Made by a program: the position numbers and the translations under genes. Positions 12,431-25,903 of a stretch of 64,000 bases of DNA are shown piece after piece. Location of the stretch: the NCBI RefSeq assembly GCF_051020985.1, contig NW_027475130.1, positions 13,100,001-13,164,000 on the forward strand, read 5' to 3'. Each line of letters begins with the position of its first letter. Within the stretch, counting starts at the first letter, position 1. The notes beneath the pieces are model-generated. The model saw nothing but the letters and a program-made list of their open reading frames with translations, did not search any database and was not told the origin of the DNA. The stretch is from Nomia melanderi (taxonomy: Eukaryota; Arthropoda; Insecta; Hymenoptera; Halictidae).

Positions 12431-15400
12431 TTTGATTTATTGCGCTATCTGTAATAGCACCCGAGATATCACCAGATATATATTGGATTTTCCCCTGACC
12501 CTGAGTGCCCGGCCCCATGTGTCGGTGATTTTCTCGGTCCCTGGTGATCCGAGGTAGATACCACTGCACAGATTCAATCGCCAGGGCCTCCTGCAGATAA
12601 TTCACTTTGGTTTATTGCGCTATCTCTAATAGCACCCGAGATATCACCAGATATATATTGGATTTTACCCTGACCCTGAGTGTCCGGCCCCATGAGACTG
12701 TGGTTTTCTCGGCCCCTGGTGGTCCGAGGTCGTTCCCGCTGCACAGATTCACGCGCCAGGGCCTCCTACAGACAATGCACTTTGATTTATTGCTCTATCT
12801 GTAATAGAACCCGAGATATCACTAGATATATATTGGATTTTTCACTGACCCTGAGTGTCCGGCCCCATGAGACGGTGGTTTTCTCGGCCCCAGGTGGTCC
12901 GAGGTCGTTCCCGCTGCACAGATTCACGCGCCAGGGCCTCCTACAGACAATGCACTTTGATTTATTGTTCTATCTGTAATAGAACCCGAGATATCACCAG
13001 ATATATATTGGATTTTCCCCTGACCCTGAGTGTCCGGCCCTATGAGACGGTGGTTTTCTCGGCCCCTGGTGGTCCGAGGTCGTTCCCGTTGCACAGATTC
13101 TTGAGCCAGGGCCTCCTGCAGATAATACACTTTGGTTTATTGCGCTATCTCTAATAGCACCCGAGATATCACCAGATATATATTGGATTTTACCCTGACC
13201 CTGAGCGTCCGGCCCCATGAGACGGTGGTTTTCTCGGCCCCTGGTGGTCCGAGGTCGTTCCCGCTTCCCAAATTCATGCGCCAGGGCCTCCTACAGACAA
13301 TGCACTTTTATTTATTGCGATATCTGTAATAGCACCCGAGATATCACCAGATATATATTGGATTTTCCCCTGACCCTGAGTGTCCGGCCCCATGAGACTG
13401 TGGTTTTCTCTGCCCCTGGTGGTCCGAGGTCGTTCCCGCTGGCCAGATTCATGCGCCAGGGCCTCCTACAGACAATGCACTTTGATTTATTGCGCTATCT
13501 CTAATAGCACCCGAGATATAACCAGATATATATTTGATTTTTCCCTGAACCTGAGTGTCCGGCCCCAGGAGACGGTGGTTTTCTCGGTCCCTGGTGGTCC
13601 GAGGTCGTTCCCGCTGCATAGATGCATGCGCCAGGGCCCCCTGCAGATAATTCAATTTGGTTTATTGCGCTATCTCTAATAGCACCCGAGATATCACCAG
13701 ACATATATTGGATTTTCCCCTGACCCTGAGTGTCCGGCTCCATGAGACGGTGGTTTTCTCGGCCCCTGGTGGTCGGAGGTCGTTCCCGCTGACCAGATTC
13801 AAGCGCCAGGGCCTTCTACAGACAATGCACTTTGACTTATTGCCCTATCTGTAATAGCACCCGAGATATCACCAGATATATATTGGATTTTTCCCTGACC
13901 CTGAGTGTCCGGCCCCATGAGACGGTGGTTTTCTCGGCCCCTGGTGGTTCGAGGTCGTTCCCGCTGCACAGATTCATGCGCCAGGGCCTCCTACAGACAA
14001 TGCACTTTGATTTATTGCGCTATCTGTAATAGCACCCGAGATATCACCAGATATATATTGGATATTACACTCACCCTGAGTGTCCAGCCCCATGAGACGG
14101 TGGTTTTCTCGGCCCCTGGTTGACCGAGATCGTTCCCGCTTCCCAAATTCATGCGCCAGGGCCTCCTACAGACAATGCACTTTTATTTATTGCGATATCT
14201 GTAATAGCACCCGAGATATCACCAGATATATATTGGATTTTCCCCTGACCCTGAGTGTCCGGCCCCATGAGACGGTGGTTTTCTCGGCCCCTGGTGGTCC
14301 GAGGTCGTTCCCGCTGCACAGATTCATGCGCCGGGGCCTAATACAGACAATGCACTTTGAATTCTTGGGCTATCAGTAATAGCACCCGAGATATCACCAG
14401 ATATATAATGGATACTTCCCTGACCCTGAGTGTCCGGCCCCATGAGACTGTGGTTTTCTCGGCCCTTGGTGGTCCGAGGTCGTTCCCGCTGCACAGATTC
14501 ACGCACCAGGGCCTCCTACAGACAATGCACTTTGATTTATTGCGCTATCTGTAATAGCACCCGAGATATCACCAGATATATATTGGATATTACACTCACC
14601 CTGAGTGTCCAGCCCCATGAGACGGTGGTTTTCTCGGCCCCTGGTTGACCGAGATCGTTCCCGCTTCCCAAATTCATGCGCCAGGGCCTCCTACAGACAA
14701 TGCACTTTTATTTATTGCGATATCTGTAATAGCACCCGAGATATCACCAGATATATATTGGATTTTCCCCTGACCCTGAGTGTCCGGCCCCATGAGACTG
14801 TGGTTTTCTCTGCCCCTGGTGGTCCGAGGTCGTTCCCGCTGGCCAGATTCATGCGCCAGGGCCTCCTACAGACAATGCACTTTGATTTATTGCGCTATCT
14901 CTAATAGCACCCGAGATACAACCAGATATATATTTGATTTTTCCCTGAACCTGAGTGTCCGGCCCCAGGAGACGGTGGTTTTCTCGGTCCCTGGTGGTCC
15001 GAGGTCGTTCCCGCTGCACAGATTCATGCGCCAGGGCCCCCTGCAGATAATTCAATTTGGTTTATTGCGCTATCTCTAATAGCACCCGAGATATCACCAG
15101 ACATATATTGGATTTTCCCCTGACCCTGAGTGTCCGGCTCCATGAGACGGTGGTTTTCTCGGCCCCTGGTGGTCCGAGGTCGTTCCCGGTGACCAGGTTC
15201 ATGCGCCAGGGCCTCCTACAGACAATGCACTTTGATTTATTGCGCGATCTGTAATAGCACCCGAGAAAGCACCCTATATATGCGTGATTTTTACGTGACT
15301 TTTGGTGACGTATACCGAAAATCTGTAATTTTCTCGGGCCCTGGTGGTCCGAGGTCGTTCCTGCTGCACAGGTTAATGCGCAAGGGCCTCCTACGGACAA

Positions 15401-17530
15401 TGCACTTTGATTTATTGCGCTATCTTTAATAGCACCCGAGATATCACCAGATATATGCTGGATTTTTACATGACCTTGGGTGACGGATTCCGAATATCTG
15501 TAATTTTCTCGGCCCCTGGTTGTCCGAGGTCGTTCGTGCTGCACACATTCATGCGCCAGGTCCTCCTACAGACAATGCACTATGATTCTTTGCGCTATCT
15601 GTAATAGCACCCGAGGAAGCATCATATATATGCTGGATTTTTACATGACATTGGGAGACGGATACCGAAAATCTGTAATTTTCTCGGCCCCTGGTGGTCC
15701 GATGTCGTTCCTGCTGCACAGATTCATGCGCAAGGTCCTCCTACGGACAATGCACTTTGATTTATTGCGCTATCTCTAATAGCACCCGAGATATCACCAG
15801 ATATATATTGGATTTTCCCCTGACCCTGAGTGTCCGGCCCCAAGAGACGGTGGTTTTCTCGGTCCCTGGTGGTCCGAGGTCGTTCCCGCTGCACAGATGC
15901 ATGCGCCAGGGCCTCCTGCAGATAATTCACTTTGGTTTATTGCGCTATCTCTAATAGCACCCGAGATATCACCAGATATATATTGGATTTTCCCCTGACC
16001 CTGAGTGTCCGGCCCCATGGACGGTGGTTTTCTCGGCCCCTGGTGGTCCGAGGTCGTTCCCGCTGTCCAGATTCATGCGCCAGGGCCTCCTACAGACAAT
16101 GCACTTTGAATTCTTGGGCTATCAGTAATAGCACCCGAGATATCACCAGATATATAATGGATACTTCCCTGACCCTGAGTGTCCGGCCCCATGAGACTGT
16201 GGTTTTCTCGGCCCCTGGTGGTCCGAGGTCGTTTCCGCTGCACAGATTCATGCGCCAGGTCCTCCTGCAGATAATTCACTTTGGTTTATTGCGCTATGTC
16301 TAATAGCACCCGAGATATCACCAGATATATGCTGGATTTTTACATGACCTTGCGTGACGGATTCCGAAAATCTGTAATTTTCTCGGCCCGTGGTGGTCCG
16401 TGGTCGTTCGTGCTGCACACATTCATGCGCCAGGTCCTCCTACAGACAATGCACTATGATTCTTTGCGCTATCTGTAATAGCACCCGAGGAAGCATCATA
16501 TATATGCTGGATTTTTACATGACATTGGGAGACGGATACCGAAAATCTGTAATTTTCTCGGCCCCTGGTGGTCCGATGTCGTTCCTGCTGCACAGATTCA
16601 TGCGCAAGGTCCTCCTACGGACAATGCACTTTGATTTATTGCGCTATCTCTAATAGCACCCGAGATATCACCAGATATATATTGGATTTTCCCCTGACCC
16701 TGAGTGTCCGGCCCCAAGAGACGGTGGTTTTCTCGGTCCCTGGTGGTCCGAGGTCGTTCCCGCTGCACAGATGCATGCGCCAGGGCCTCCTACAGACAAT
16801 GCACTTTGGTTTATTGCGCTGTCTGTAATAGCACCCGAGAAAGCACCTTATATATGCTGGATTTTTACATGACTTTGGGTGACGGATACCGAAAATCTGT
16901 AATTTTCTCGGCCCCTGGTGGTCCGAGGTCGTTCCCGCTGCACAGATGCATGCGCCAGGGCCTCCTGCAGATAAGTCACTTTGATTTTTCGCTCTATCTG
17001 TAATAGCACCTGAGATATCACCAGATATATATTGGATTTTTCCCTGACCCTGAGTTTCCGGCCCCATGAGACGGTGGTTTTCTCGGCCCCCGGTGGTCCG
17101 AGGTCGTTCCCGCTGCACAGATTCATGCGCCAGGGCCTCCTACAGACAATACACTTTGGTTTATTGCGCTATCTGTAATAGCACCCGAGATATTACCAGA
17201 TATATGCTGGATTTTTACATGACCTTGGGTGACGGATTCCGAATATCTGTAATTTTCTCGGCCCCTGGTGGTCCGATGTCGTTCCCGCTGCCCAGATTCG
17301 TGCGCCAGGGCCTCCTACAGACAATGCACTTTGGTTTATTGCGCTATCTCTAATAGCACCCGAGATATCACCAGATATATATTGGATTTTCCCCTGACCC
17401 TGACTGTCCGGCCCCATGAGACTGTGGTTTTCTCGGCCCCTGGTGGTCCGAGGTCGTTCCCGCTGCACAGATTGATGCGCCAGGGCCTCCTACAGACAAT
17501 GCACTTTTATTTATTGCGCTATCTGTAATA
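12431..17530. repeat. Mosaic interval inside domain B
   Basis: About 29 monomers without one lasting period. Pieces recur locally: 14007 to about 14330 recurs at 14532-14855 (525 bp), 13482-13830 at 14882-15230 (1,400 bp), and 15540-15900 at 16414-16774 (874 bp). Several monomers are of domain A type: the GCTTCCCAAATTC tail (13262, 14130, 14663), the GGCCAGATTC tail (13440, 14840), and the one-base CCATGGACGG deletion at about 16016. Alternative-block monomers start near 15232, 15407, 15582, 16281, 16456, 16806 and 17156. The interval looks like a record of several exchanges between A and B material. Confidence 0.78.
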
Positions 17531-17855
17531 GCACCCGAGATATCACCAGATATATATTGGATCTTTCACTGACCCTGAGTGTCCGGCCCCATGAGACGGT
17601 GGTTTTCGCGGCCCCTGGTGGTCCGAGGTCGTTCCCGCTGCACAGATTCATGAGCCAGGGCCTCCTACAGACAATGCACTTTGATTTATTGCGCTATCTG
17701 TAATATCACCCGAGATATCACCAGATATATATTGGATCTTTCACTGACCCTGAGTGTCCGGCCCCATGAGACGGTGGTTTTCGCGGCCCCTGGTGGTCCG
17801 AGGTCGTTCCCGCTGCACAGATTCATGCGCCAGGGCCTCCTACAGAGAATGTACT
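17506..17855. repeat. Tandem duplication of one monomer type (350 bp)
   Basis: Two adjacent monomers both carry GGATCTTTCACTGACC and GGTTTTCGCGGCCCC, a combination otherwise seen once per HOR A copy (2634, 5083, 7531, 10155). They differ at a few sites such as CATGAGCC against CATGCGCC. The second copy is followed by the same neighbours as the 10155 monomer, so this is where the 10155 to 10870 segment was re-used. Confidence 0.82.
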
Positions 17856-18205
17856 TTGATTTATTGCGCTATCTGTAATAGCAACCGAGATATCACCAGA
17901 TATATATTGGATTTTCCCCTGACCCTGAGTGTCCGGCCCCATGAGACTGTGGTTTTCTCGGCCCCTGGTGGTCCGAGGTCGTTGCCGCTGCACAGATTCA
18001 CGCGCCAGGGCCTCCTACAGACAATGCACTTTGATTTATCGCGCTATCTGTAATAGAACCCGAGATATCGACAGATATATATTGGATTTTTCCCTGACCC
18101 TGAGTGCCCGTCCCCATGCGTCGGTGGTTTTCTCGGCCCCTGGTGGTCAGAGATCGATCTCGCTGCACAGATTCATGCGCTAGGTCCACCTGCAGACAAT
18201 GCACT

Positions 18206-19430
18206 TTGATTTAATTCGCTATCTGTAATAGCACCCGAGATATCACCAAATATATATTGGATTTTTCCCTGACCCAGAGTGTCCGGCTCCCTTAAGACGG
18301 TGGTTTTCTCGGCCCCTGGTGGTCCGAGGTCGTTCCCGCTGCACAGATTCACGCGCCAGGGCCTCCTGCAGATAATTCACTTTGGTTTATTGCGCTATCT
18401 ATAATAGCACCCGAGATATCACCAAATATATATTGGATTTCTCCCTGACACTGAGTGTCCGACCCCATTAGACTGTGGTTTTCTCGACCCCTGGTGGTCC
18501 GAGGTCGTTCCCGCTGCACAGATTCATGCGCCAGGGCCTCCTACAGACAATGCACTTTGATTTATTGCGCTATCTGTAATAGCACCCGAGATATCACCAG
18601 ATATATATTGGATTTTTCCCTGACCCTGAGTGTCCGGCCCCATGAGACGGTTGTTGTCTCGGCCCCTGGTGGTCCGAGGTCGTTCCCGCTGCACAGATTC
18701 ATGCGCCAGGGCCTCCTGCAGATAATTCACTTTGGTTTATTGCGCTATCTCTAATAGCAACCGAGATATCACCAGATATATATTGGATTTTCCCCTGACC
18801 CTGAGTGTCCGGCCCCATGAGACAGTGGTTGTCTCGGCCCCTGGAGGTCCGAGGTCGTTCCCGCTGCACAGATTCATGCGCCAGGGCCTCCTACAGACAA
18901 TGCACTTTGATTTATTGTGCTATCTGTAATATAACCCGAGATATCACCAGATATATATTGAATTTTTCCCTGACCCTGAGTGTCCGGCCCCATGAGACGG
19001 TTGTTGTCTCGGCCCCTGGTGGTCCGAGGTCGTTCCCGCTGCACAGATTCATGCGCCAGGGCCTCCTGCTGATAATTCACTTTGGTTTATTGCGCTATCT
19101 CTAATAGCACCCGAGATATCACCAGATATATATTGGATTTTACCCTGACCCTGAGTGTCCGGCCCCATGTGTCGGTGGTTTTCTCGGCCCCTGGTGGTCC
19201 GAGGTCGTTCCCGCTGTACAGATTCATGCGCCAGGGCCTCCCGCAGAGAAGGCACTCTGGATTATTGCGCTATCTGTAATAGCACCCGTGATATCACCAG
19301 ATATATGCTGGATTTTTACATGACCTTGGGTGACGGATTCCGAATATCTGTAATTTTCTCGGCCCCTGGTGGTCCGAGGTCGTTCCCGCTGCACAGATTC
19401 ATGCGCCAGGGCCTCCTACAGACAATGCAC
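18206..19430. repeat. HOR B copy 3, complete 7 monomers (1,225 bp)
   Basis: Monomers at 18206, 18381, 18556, 18731, 18906, 19081 and 19256 contain all seven types in order. It is the reference copy for this HOR. The last monomer carries the alternative variable block. Confidence 0.87.
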
Positions 19431-20654
19431 TTTGATTTATTGCGCTATCTGTAATAGCACCCGAGATATCACCAAATATATATTGGAATTTCCCTGACCC
19501 AGAGTGTCCGGCTCCCTTAAGACGGTGGTTTTCTCGGCCCCTTGTGGTCCGAGGTCGTTCCCGCTGCACAGATTCACGCGCCAGGGCCTCCTGCAGATAA
19601 TTCACTTTGGTTTATTGCGCTATCTATAATATCACCCGAGATATCACCAAATATATATTGGATTTCTCCCTGACACTGAGTGTCCGACCCCATTAGACTG
19701 TGGTTTTCTCGACCCCTGGTGGTCCGAGGTCGTTCCCGCTGCACAGATTCATGCGCCAGGGCCTCCTACAGACAATGCAATTTGATTTTTGCGCTATCTG
19801 TAATAGCACCCGAGATATCACCAGATATATATTGGATTTTTCCCTGACCCTGAGTGTCCGACCCCATTAGACTGTGGTTTTCTCGACCCCTGGTGGTCCG
19901 AGGTCGTTCCCGCTGCACAGATTCATGCGCCAGGGCCTCCTACAGACAATGCACTTTGATTTATTGCGCTATCTGTAATAGCACCCGAGATATCACCAGA
20001 TATATATTGGATTTTTCCCTGACCCTGAGTGTCCGGCCCCATGAGACGGTTGTTGTCTCGGCCCCTGGTGGTCCGAGGTCGTTCCCGCTGCACAGATTCA
20101 TGCGCCAGGGCCTCCTGCAGATAATTCACTTTGGTTTATTGCGCTATCTCTAATAGCAACCGTGATATCACCAGATATATATTGGATTTTCCCCTGACCC
20201 TGAGTGTCCGGCCCCATGAGACAGTGGTTGTCTCGGCCCCTGGAGGTCCGAGGTCGTTCCCGCTGCACAGATTCATGCGCCAGGGCCTCCTACAGACAAT
20301 GCACTTTGATTTATTGTGCTATCTGTAATATAACCCGAGATATCACCAGATATATATTGAATTTTTCCCTGACCCTGAGTGTCCGGCCCCATGAGACGGT
20401 TGTTGTCTCGGCCCCTGGTGGTCCGAGGTCGTTCCCGCTGCACAGATTCATGCGCCAGGGCCTCCTGCTGATAATTCACTTTGGTTTATTGCGCTATCTC
20501 TAATAGCACCCGAGATATCACCAGATATATATTGGATTTTACCCTGACCCTGAGTGTCCGGCCCCATGTGTCGGTGGTTTTCTCGGCCCCTGGTGGTCCG
20601 AGGTCGTTCCCGCTGCACAGATTCATGCGCCAGGGCCTCCCGCAGAGAAGGCAC
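19431..20654. repeat. HOR B copy 4 with an extra CATTAGAC monomer
   Basis: The order repeats from the CTTAAG monomer at 19431, with small deletions near 19485 and 19785. The CATTAGAC landmark occurs twice in a row (about 19690 and 19864), so later types are displaced by 1,399 bp (8 monomers) from copy 3. The seventh type is not present; a different alternative-block monomer with GAGAAAGCTCC follows at 20655. Confidence 0.82.
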
Positions 20655-22230
20655 TCTGGATTATTGCGCTATCTGTAATAGCACCCGAGAAAGCTCCATA
20701 TATATGCTGGATTTTTACATGACATTGGGTGGCGGATACCGAAAATCTGTAATTTTCTCGGCCTCTGGTGTTCCGAGGTCGTTCCCTCTGCACAGATTCA
20801 TGCGCCAGGACCTCCTACAGACAATGCACTTTGATATATTGCGCTATCTGTAATAGCACTCCAGATATAACCAGATATATATTGGATTTTTCACTGACCC
20901 TGAGTGTCCGGCCCTATGAGACGGTGGTTTTCTCGGCCCCTGGTGGTCCGAGGTCGTTCCCGTTGCACAGATTCTTGAGCCAGGGCCTCCTGCAGATAAT
21001 ACACTTTGGTTTATTGCGCTATCTCTAATAGCACCCGAGATATCACCAGATATATATTGGATTTTACCCTGACCCTGAGCGTCCGGCCCCATGAGACGGT
21101 GGTTTTCTCGGCCCCTGGTGGTCCGAGGTCGTTCCCGCTGCACAGAATCATGCGCCAGGGCTTCCTGCAGACAATGCAATTTGGTTTATTGCGTTATCTC
21201 TAATAGCACCCGAGATATCACCAGATATATATTGGATTTTCCCCTGAACCTGAGTGTCCGGCCCCATGAGATGGTGATTTTCTCGGCCCCTGGTGGTCCG
21301 AGGTCGTTCCCGCTGCTCAGATTCATGCACCAGGGCCTCTTGCAGACAATTCACTTTGGTTTATTGCGCTATCACTAATAGCACCCGAGATATCACCAGA
21401 TATATATTGGATTTTTCACTGACCCTGAGTGTCCGGCCCCATGAGACTGTGGTTTTCTCGGCCCCTGGTGGTCCGAGGTCGTTCCCGTTGCACCGATTCA
21501 TGCGGCAGGGCCTCCTACAGATAATTCACTTTGGTTTATTGCGCTGTCTCTAATAGCACCCGATATATCACCATATATATATTGGATTGTCCCCTGACCC
21601 TGAGTGTCCGGCCCCATGAGACTGTGGTTTTCTCGGCCCCTGGTGGTCCGAGGTCGTTCCCGCTGCACAGATTCATGCGCCAGGGCCTCCTACAGACAAT
21701 GCACTTTGATTTGTTGCGCTATCAGTAATAGCACCCGAGATATCACCAGATATATATTGGATTTTTCCCTGACCCTGAGTGTCCGGCCCCATGAGACGGT
21801 GGTTTACTCGGCCCCTGGTGGTCGGAGGTCGTTCCCGCTGCACAGATTCATGCGCCAGGGCCTCCTGCAGATAATTCACTTTGGTTTATTGCGCTATCTC
21901 TAACAGCACCCAAGATATCACCAGATATATATTGGATTTTTCCCTGACCCTGAGTGTCCGGCCCCATGAGACTGTGGTTTTTTCGGCCCCTGGTGGTCCG
22001 AAGTCGTTCCCGTTGCATAGATTCATGCGCCAGGGCCTCCTGCAGATAATTCACTTTGATTTATTGCGCTATCTGTAATAGCACCCGAGATATCACCACA
22101 TATATATTGGATTTTTCCATTACCATGAGTGTCCGGCCCCATGAGATTGTGGTTTTCTCGGCCCCTGGTGGTCCGAGGTCGTTCCCGTTGCACAGATTCA
22201 TGCGCCCTGGCCTCCTGCAGATAATTCACT
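20655..22230. repeat. Left flank of domain C
   Basis: Nine monomers. They include GAGATGGTGATTTTCTCGG with CATGCACCAGGGCC (about 21268-21340), which recurs near 31237-31310 and, modified, near 33857-33920, and CAGTAATAGCACC (about 21725), which recurs near 23290, 26798 and 29071. No clear internal HOR is visible. Confidence 0.7.
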
Positions 22231-25200
22231 TTGGTTTATTGCGCTATCTCTAATAGCACCCGAGATATCACCAGATATATATTGGATTTTTCACTGACCC
22301 TGAGTGTCCGGCCCCATGAGACGGTTGTTTTCTCGGCCCCTGGTGGTCCGAGGTCGTTCCCGCTGCACAGATTCATGCGCCAGGGCCTCCTGCAGATAAT
22401 TCACTTTCGTTTATTGCGCTATCTCTAATAGCACACGAGATATCACCAGATATATATTGGATTTTGCCCAGACCCTGAGTGTCCGGCCCCATGAGACTGC
22501 GGTTTTCTCGGCCCCTGGTGGTCCGAGGTCGTTCCCGCTGCACACATTCATGCGCCAGGGCCTCCTACAGATAACTCACTTTGGTTTATTGCGCTATGTA
22601 TAATAGCACCCGAGATATCACCAGATATATATTGGATTTTCCCCAGACCCTGAGTGTCCGGCCGCATGAGACTGTAGTTTTCTCGGCCCCTGGTGGTCCG
22701 AGGTCGTTCCCGCTGCACAGATTCATGCGCCAGGGCCTCCTACAGACAATGCACTTTGATTTATTGCGCTATCTGTAATAGCACCCGAGATATCACCACA
22801 TATATATTGGATTTTTCCCTGACCCAGAGTGTCCGGCCCCATGAGACGGTGGTTTTCTCGGCCCCTTGTGGTCCGAGGTCGTTCCCGCTGCACAGATTCA
22901 TGCGCCAGGGCCTCCTACAGACAATGCACTTTGATTCATTGCGCTATCTGTAATAGCACCCGAGATATCACCAGATATATATTGGATATTTCCCTCACCC
23001 TGAGTGTCCAGCACCATGAGACGGTGGTTTTCTCGGCCCCTGGTGGACCGAGGTCGTTCCCGCTGCACAGATTCATGCGCCAGGGCCTCCTGCAGATAAT
23101 TCGCTTTGGTTTATTTCGCTATCTGTAATAGGACCCGAGATATCACCAGATATATATTGGATTTTCCCCTGACCCTGAGTGTCCGGCCCCTCGGGACGGT
23201 GGTTTTCTCGGCCCCTGGTGGTCCGAGGTCGTTCCCGCTGCACAGATTCATGCGCCAGGGCCTCCTACAGACAATGCACTTTGATTTGTTGCGCTATCAG
23301 TAATAGCACCCGAGATATCACCAGATATATATTGGATTTTTCCCTGACCCTGAGTGTCCGGCCCCATGAGACGGTGGTTTACTCGGCCCCTGGTGGTCGG
23401 AGGTCGTTCCCGCTGCACAGATGCATGCGCCAGGGCCTCCTGCAGATAATTCACTTTGGATTATTGCGCTATCTCTAATAGCAGCCGAGATATCACCAGA
23501 TATATATTGGATTTTCCCCTGACCCTGAGTGTCCGGCCCCATGAGACTGTGGGTTTCTCGGCCCCTGGTGGTCCGAGGTCGTTCCCGTTGCACAGATTCA
23601 TGCGCCAGGGCCTCCTGCAGATAATTCACTTTGGTTTATGGCGCTATCTCTAATAGCACCCGAGATATCACCAGATATATATTGGATTTTCCCCTGACCT
23701 TGAGTGTCCGGCCCCATGAGACTGTGGTTTTCTCGGCCCCTGGTGGTCCGAGGTCGTTCCCGCTGCACAGATTCATGCGCCAGGGCCTCCTACAGACAAT
23801 GCACTTTGATTTATTGCGCTATCTGTAATAGCACCCGAGATATCACCAGATATATATTGGATTTTTCACTGACCCTGAGTGTCCGGCCCCATGAGACGGT
23901 GGTTTTCTCGGCCCCTGGTGGTCCGAGGTCGTTCCCGTTGCACCGATTCGTGCGCCAGGGCCTCCTACAGACAATGCACTTTGATTTATTGCGCTATCTG
24001 TAATAGCACCCGAGATATCACCAGATATATGCTGCATTTTTACATGACCTTGGGTGACGGATTCCGAATATCACTAATTTTCTCGGCCCCTGGTGGTCCG
24101 AGGTCGTTCCCGCTGCACAGATACATGCGCTAGGGCCTCCTACAGACAATGCACTTTGATTTATTGCGCTATCTGTAATAGCACCCGAGATATCACCAGA
24201 TATATATTGGATTTTCCCCTGACCCTGAGTGTCCGGCCCCATGAGACTGTGGTTTTCTCGGCCCGTGGTGGTCCGAGGTCGTTCCCGTTGCACAGATTCA
24301 TGCGCCAGGGCCTCCTGCAGATAATTCACTTTGGTTTATTGCCCTATCTCTAATAGCACCCGAGATATCACCAGATATATATTGGATTTTCCCCTGAACC
24401 TGAGTGTCCGGCCCCATGAGACTGGTTTTCTCGGCCCCTGGTGGTCCGAGGTCGTTCCCGCTGCATAGATTCATGCGCCAGGGCCTCTTGCAGATAATTC
24501 ACTTTGGTTTATTGCGCTATCTGTAATAGCACCCGAGATATCACCAGATATATATTGGATTTTTAACTGACCCTGAGTTCTCGGCCCCATGTGACTGTGG
24601 TTTTCTCGGCCCCTGGTGGTCCGAGGTCGTTCCCGCTGCACAGATTCATGCGTCAGGGCCTCCTGCAGACAATGCACTTTGATTTATCGCGCTATCTCTA
24701 ATGGCACCTGATGTATCACCAGATATATGATGGATTTTTCCCTGACCCTGAGTGTCCGGCCCCATGAGACGGTGGTTTTCTCGGACCCTGGTCGTCCGTG
24801 GTCGTTCCCGCTGCGCAGAATCATGCGCCACGGCTTCCTGCAGATAATTCACTTTGGTTTTTTGCGCTACCTCTAATAGCACCCGAGACATCACCAGATG
24901 TATATTCGATTTTTCCCCGACCCTGAGTGTCCGGCCCTATGTGACTGTGGTTTTCTCGGCCCCTGGCGGTCCGAGGTCGTTCCCGTTGCATAGATTCATG
25001 CGCCAGGGCCTCCTACAGACAATGCACTTTGATTTATTGCGCTATCTGTAATAGCACCCGAGATATCACCAGATATATATTGGATTTTTCACTGACCCTG
25101 AGTGTCCGACCCCATGAGACGGTGGTTTTTTCGGCCCCTGGTGGTCCGAGGTCGTTCCCGCTGCACAGATTCGTGCGCCAGGGCCTCCAACAGACAATGC

Positions 25201-25903
25201 ACTTTGATTTATTGCGCTATCTGTAATAGCACCCGAGATATCACCAGATATATGCTGCATTTTTACATGACCTTGGGTGACGGATTCCGAATATCACTAA
25301 TTTTCTCGGCCCCTGGTGGTCCGAGGTCGTTCCCGCTGCACAGAATCATGCGCCAGGGCTTCCTGCAGACAATGCACTTTGGTTTATTGCGCTATCTCTA
25401 ATAGCACCCGAGATATCACCAGATATATATTGGATTTTCCCCTGACCCTGAGTGTCCGGCCCCATGAGACGGTGGTTTTCTCGGACCCTGGTCGTCCGTG
25501 GTCGTTCCCGCTGCGCAGAATCATGCGCCACGGCTTCCTGCAGATAATTCACTTTGGTTTTTTGCGCTATCTCTAATAGCACCCGAGACATCACCAGATG
25601 TATATTCGATTTTTCCCCGACCCTGAGTGTCCGGCCCCATGAGACTGTGGTTTTTTCGGCCCCTGGTGGTCCGAAGTCGTTCCCGTTGCATAGATTCATG
25701 CGCCAGGGCCTCCTGCAGATAATTCACTTTGATTTATTGCGCTATCTGTAATAGCACCCGAGATATCACCAGATATATATTGGATTTTTCCCTTACCATG
25801 AGTGTCCGGCCCCATGAGACTGTGGTTTTCTCGGCCCCTGGTGGTCCGAGGTCGTTCCCGTTGCACAGAGTCATGCGCCCTGGCCTCCTGCAGATAATTC
25901 ACT
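22231..25903. repeat. HOR C copy 1, long 21-monomer version (3,673 bp)
   Basis: Tags in order include CTTTCGTTTATTG (about 22405), TTGCCCAGACC (about 22465), CCCCTCGGGACGG (about 23188), GCAGCCGAG (about 23481), the alternative block TATGCTGCATTTTTACATG (about 24028), and a two-base deletion GAGACTGGTTTTC at about 24418. Next come TTTTTAACTGACC (about 24560), GGCACCTGATGTATC (about 24703) and two monomers with GAGACATCACCAGATG (24883, 25586). It holds monomers that copies 2 and 3 lack, for example the one with GTATAATAGC near 22607. Confidence 0.83.

Larger units (their letters stand above)
10441..20654. repeat. Domain B: 7-monomer HOR (~1,225 bp) around a mosaic core
   Basis: The ordered set is: a monomer with CTCCCTTAAGACGG; one with GACACTGAG and CCCATTAGAC; one with GACGGTTGTTGTC; one with GCAACCGAG and GACAGTGGTTGTC; one with ATAACCCGAG and TTGAATTT; one with CCATGTGTCGG; and one with CCGTGATATCACC plus the alternative variable block. 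It runs complete at 18206-19430 and with one extra monomer from 19431. Two partial runs lie at 10680-12430. The segment from 10155 to about 10870 recurs at 17681-18396, 7,526 bp away, tying the two ends of the domain together. Confidence 0.87.
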
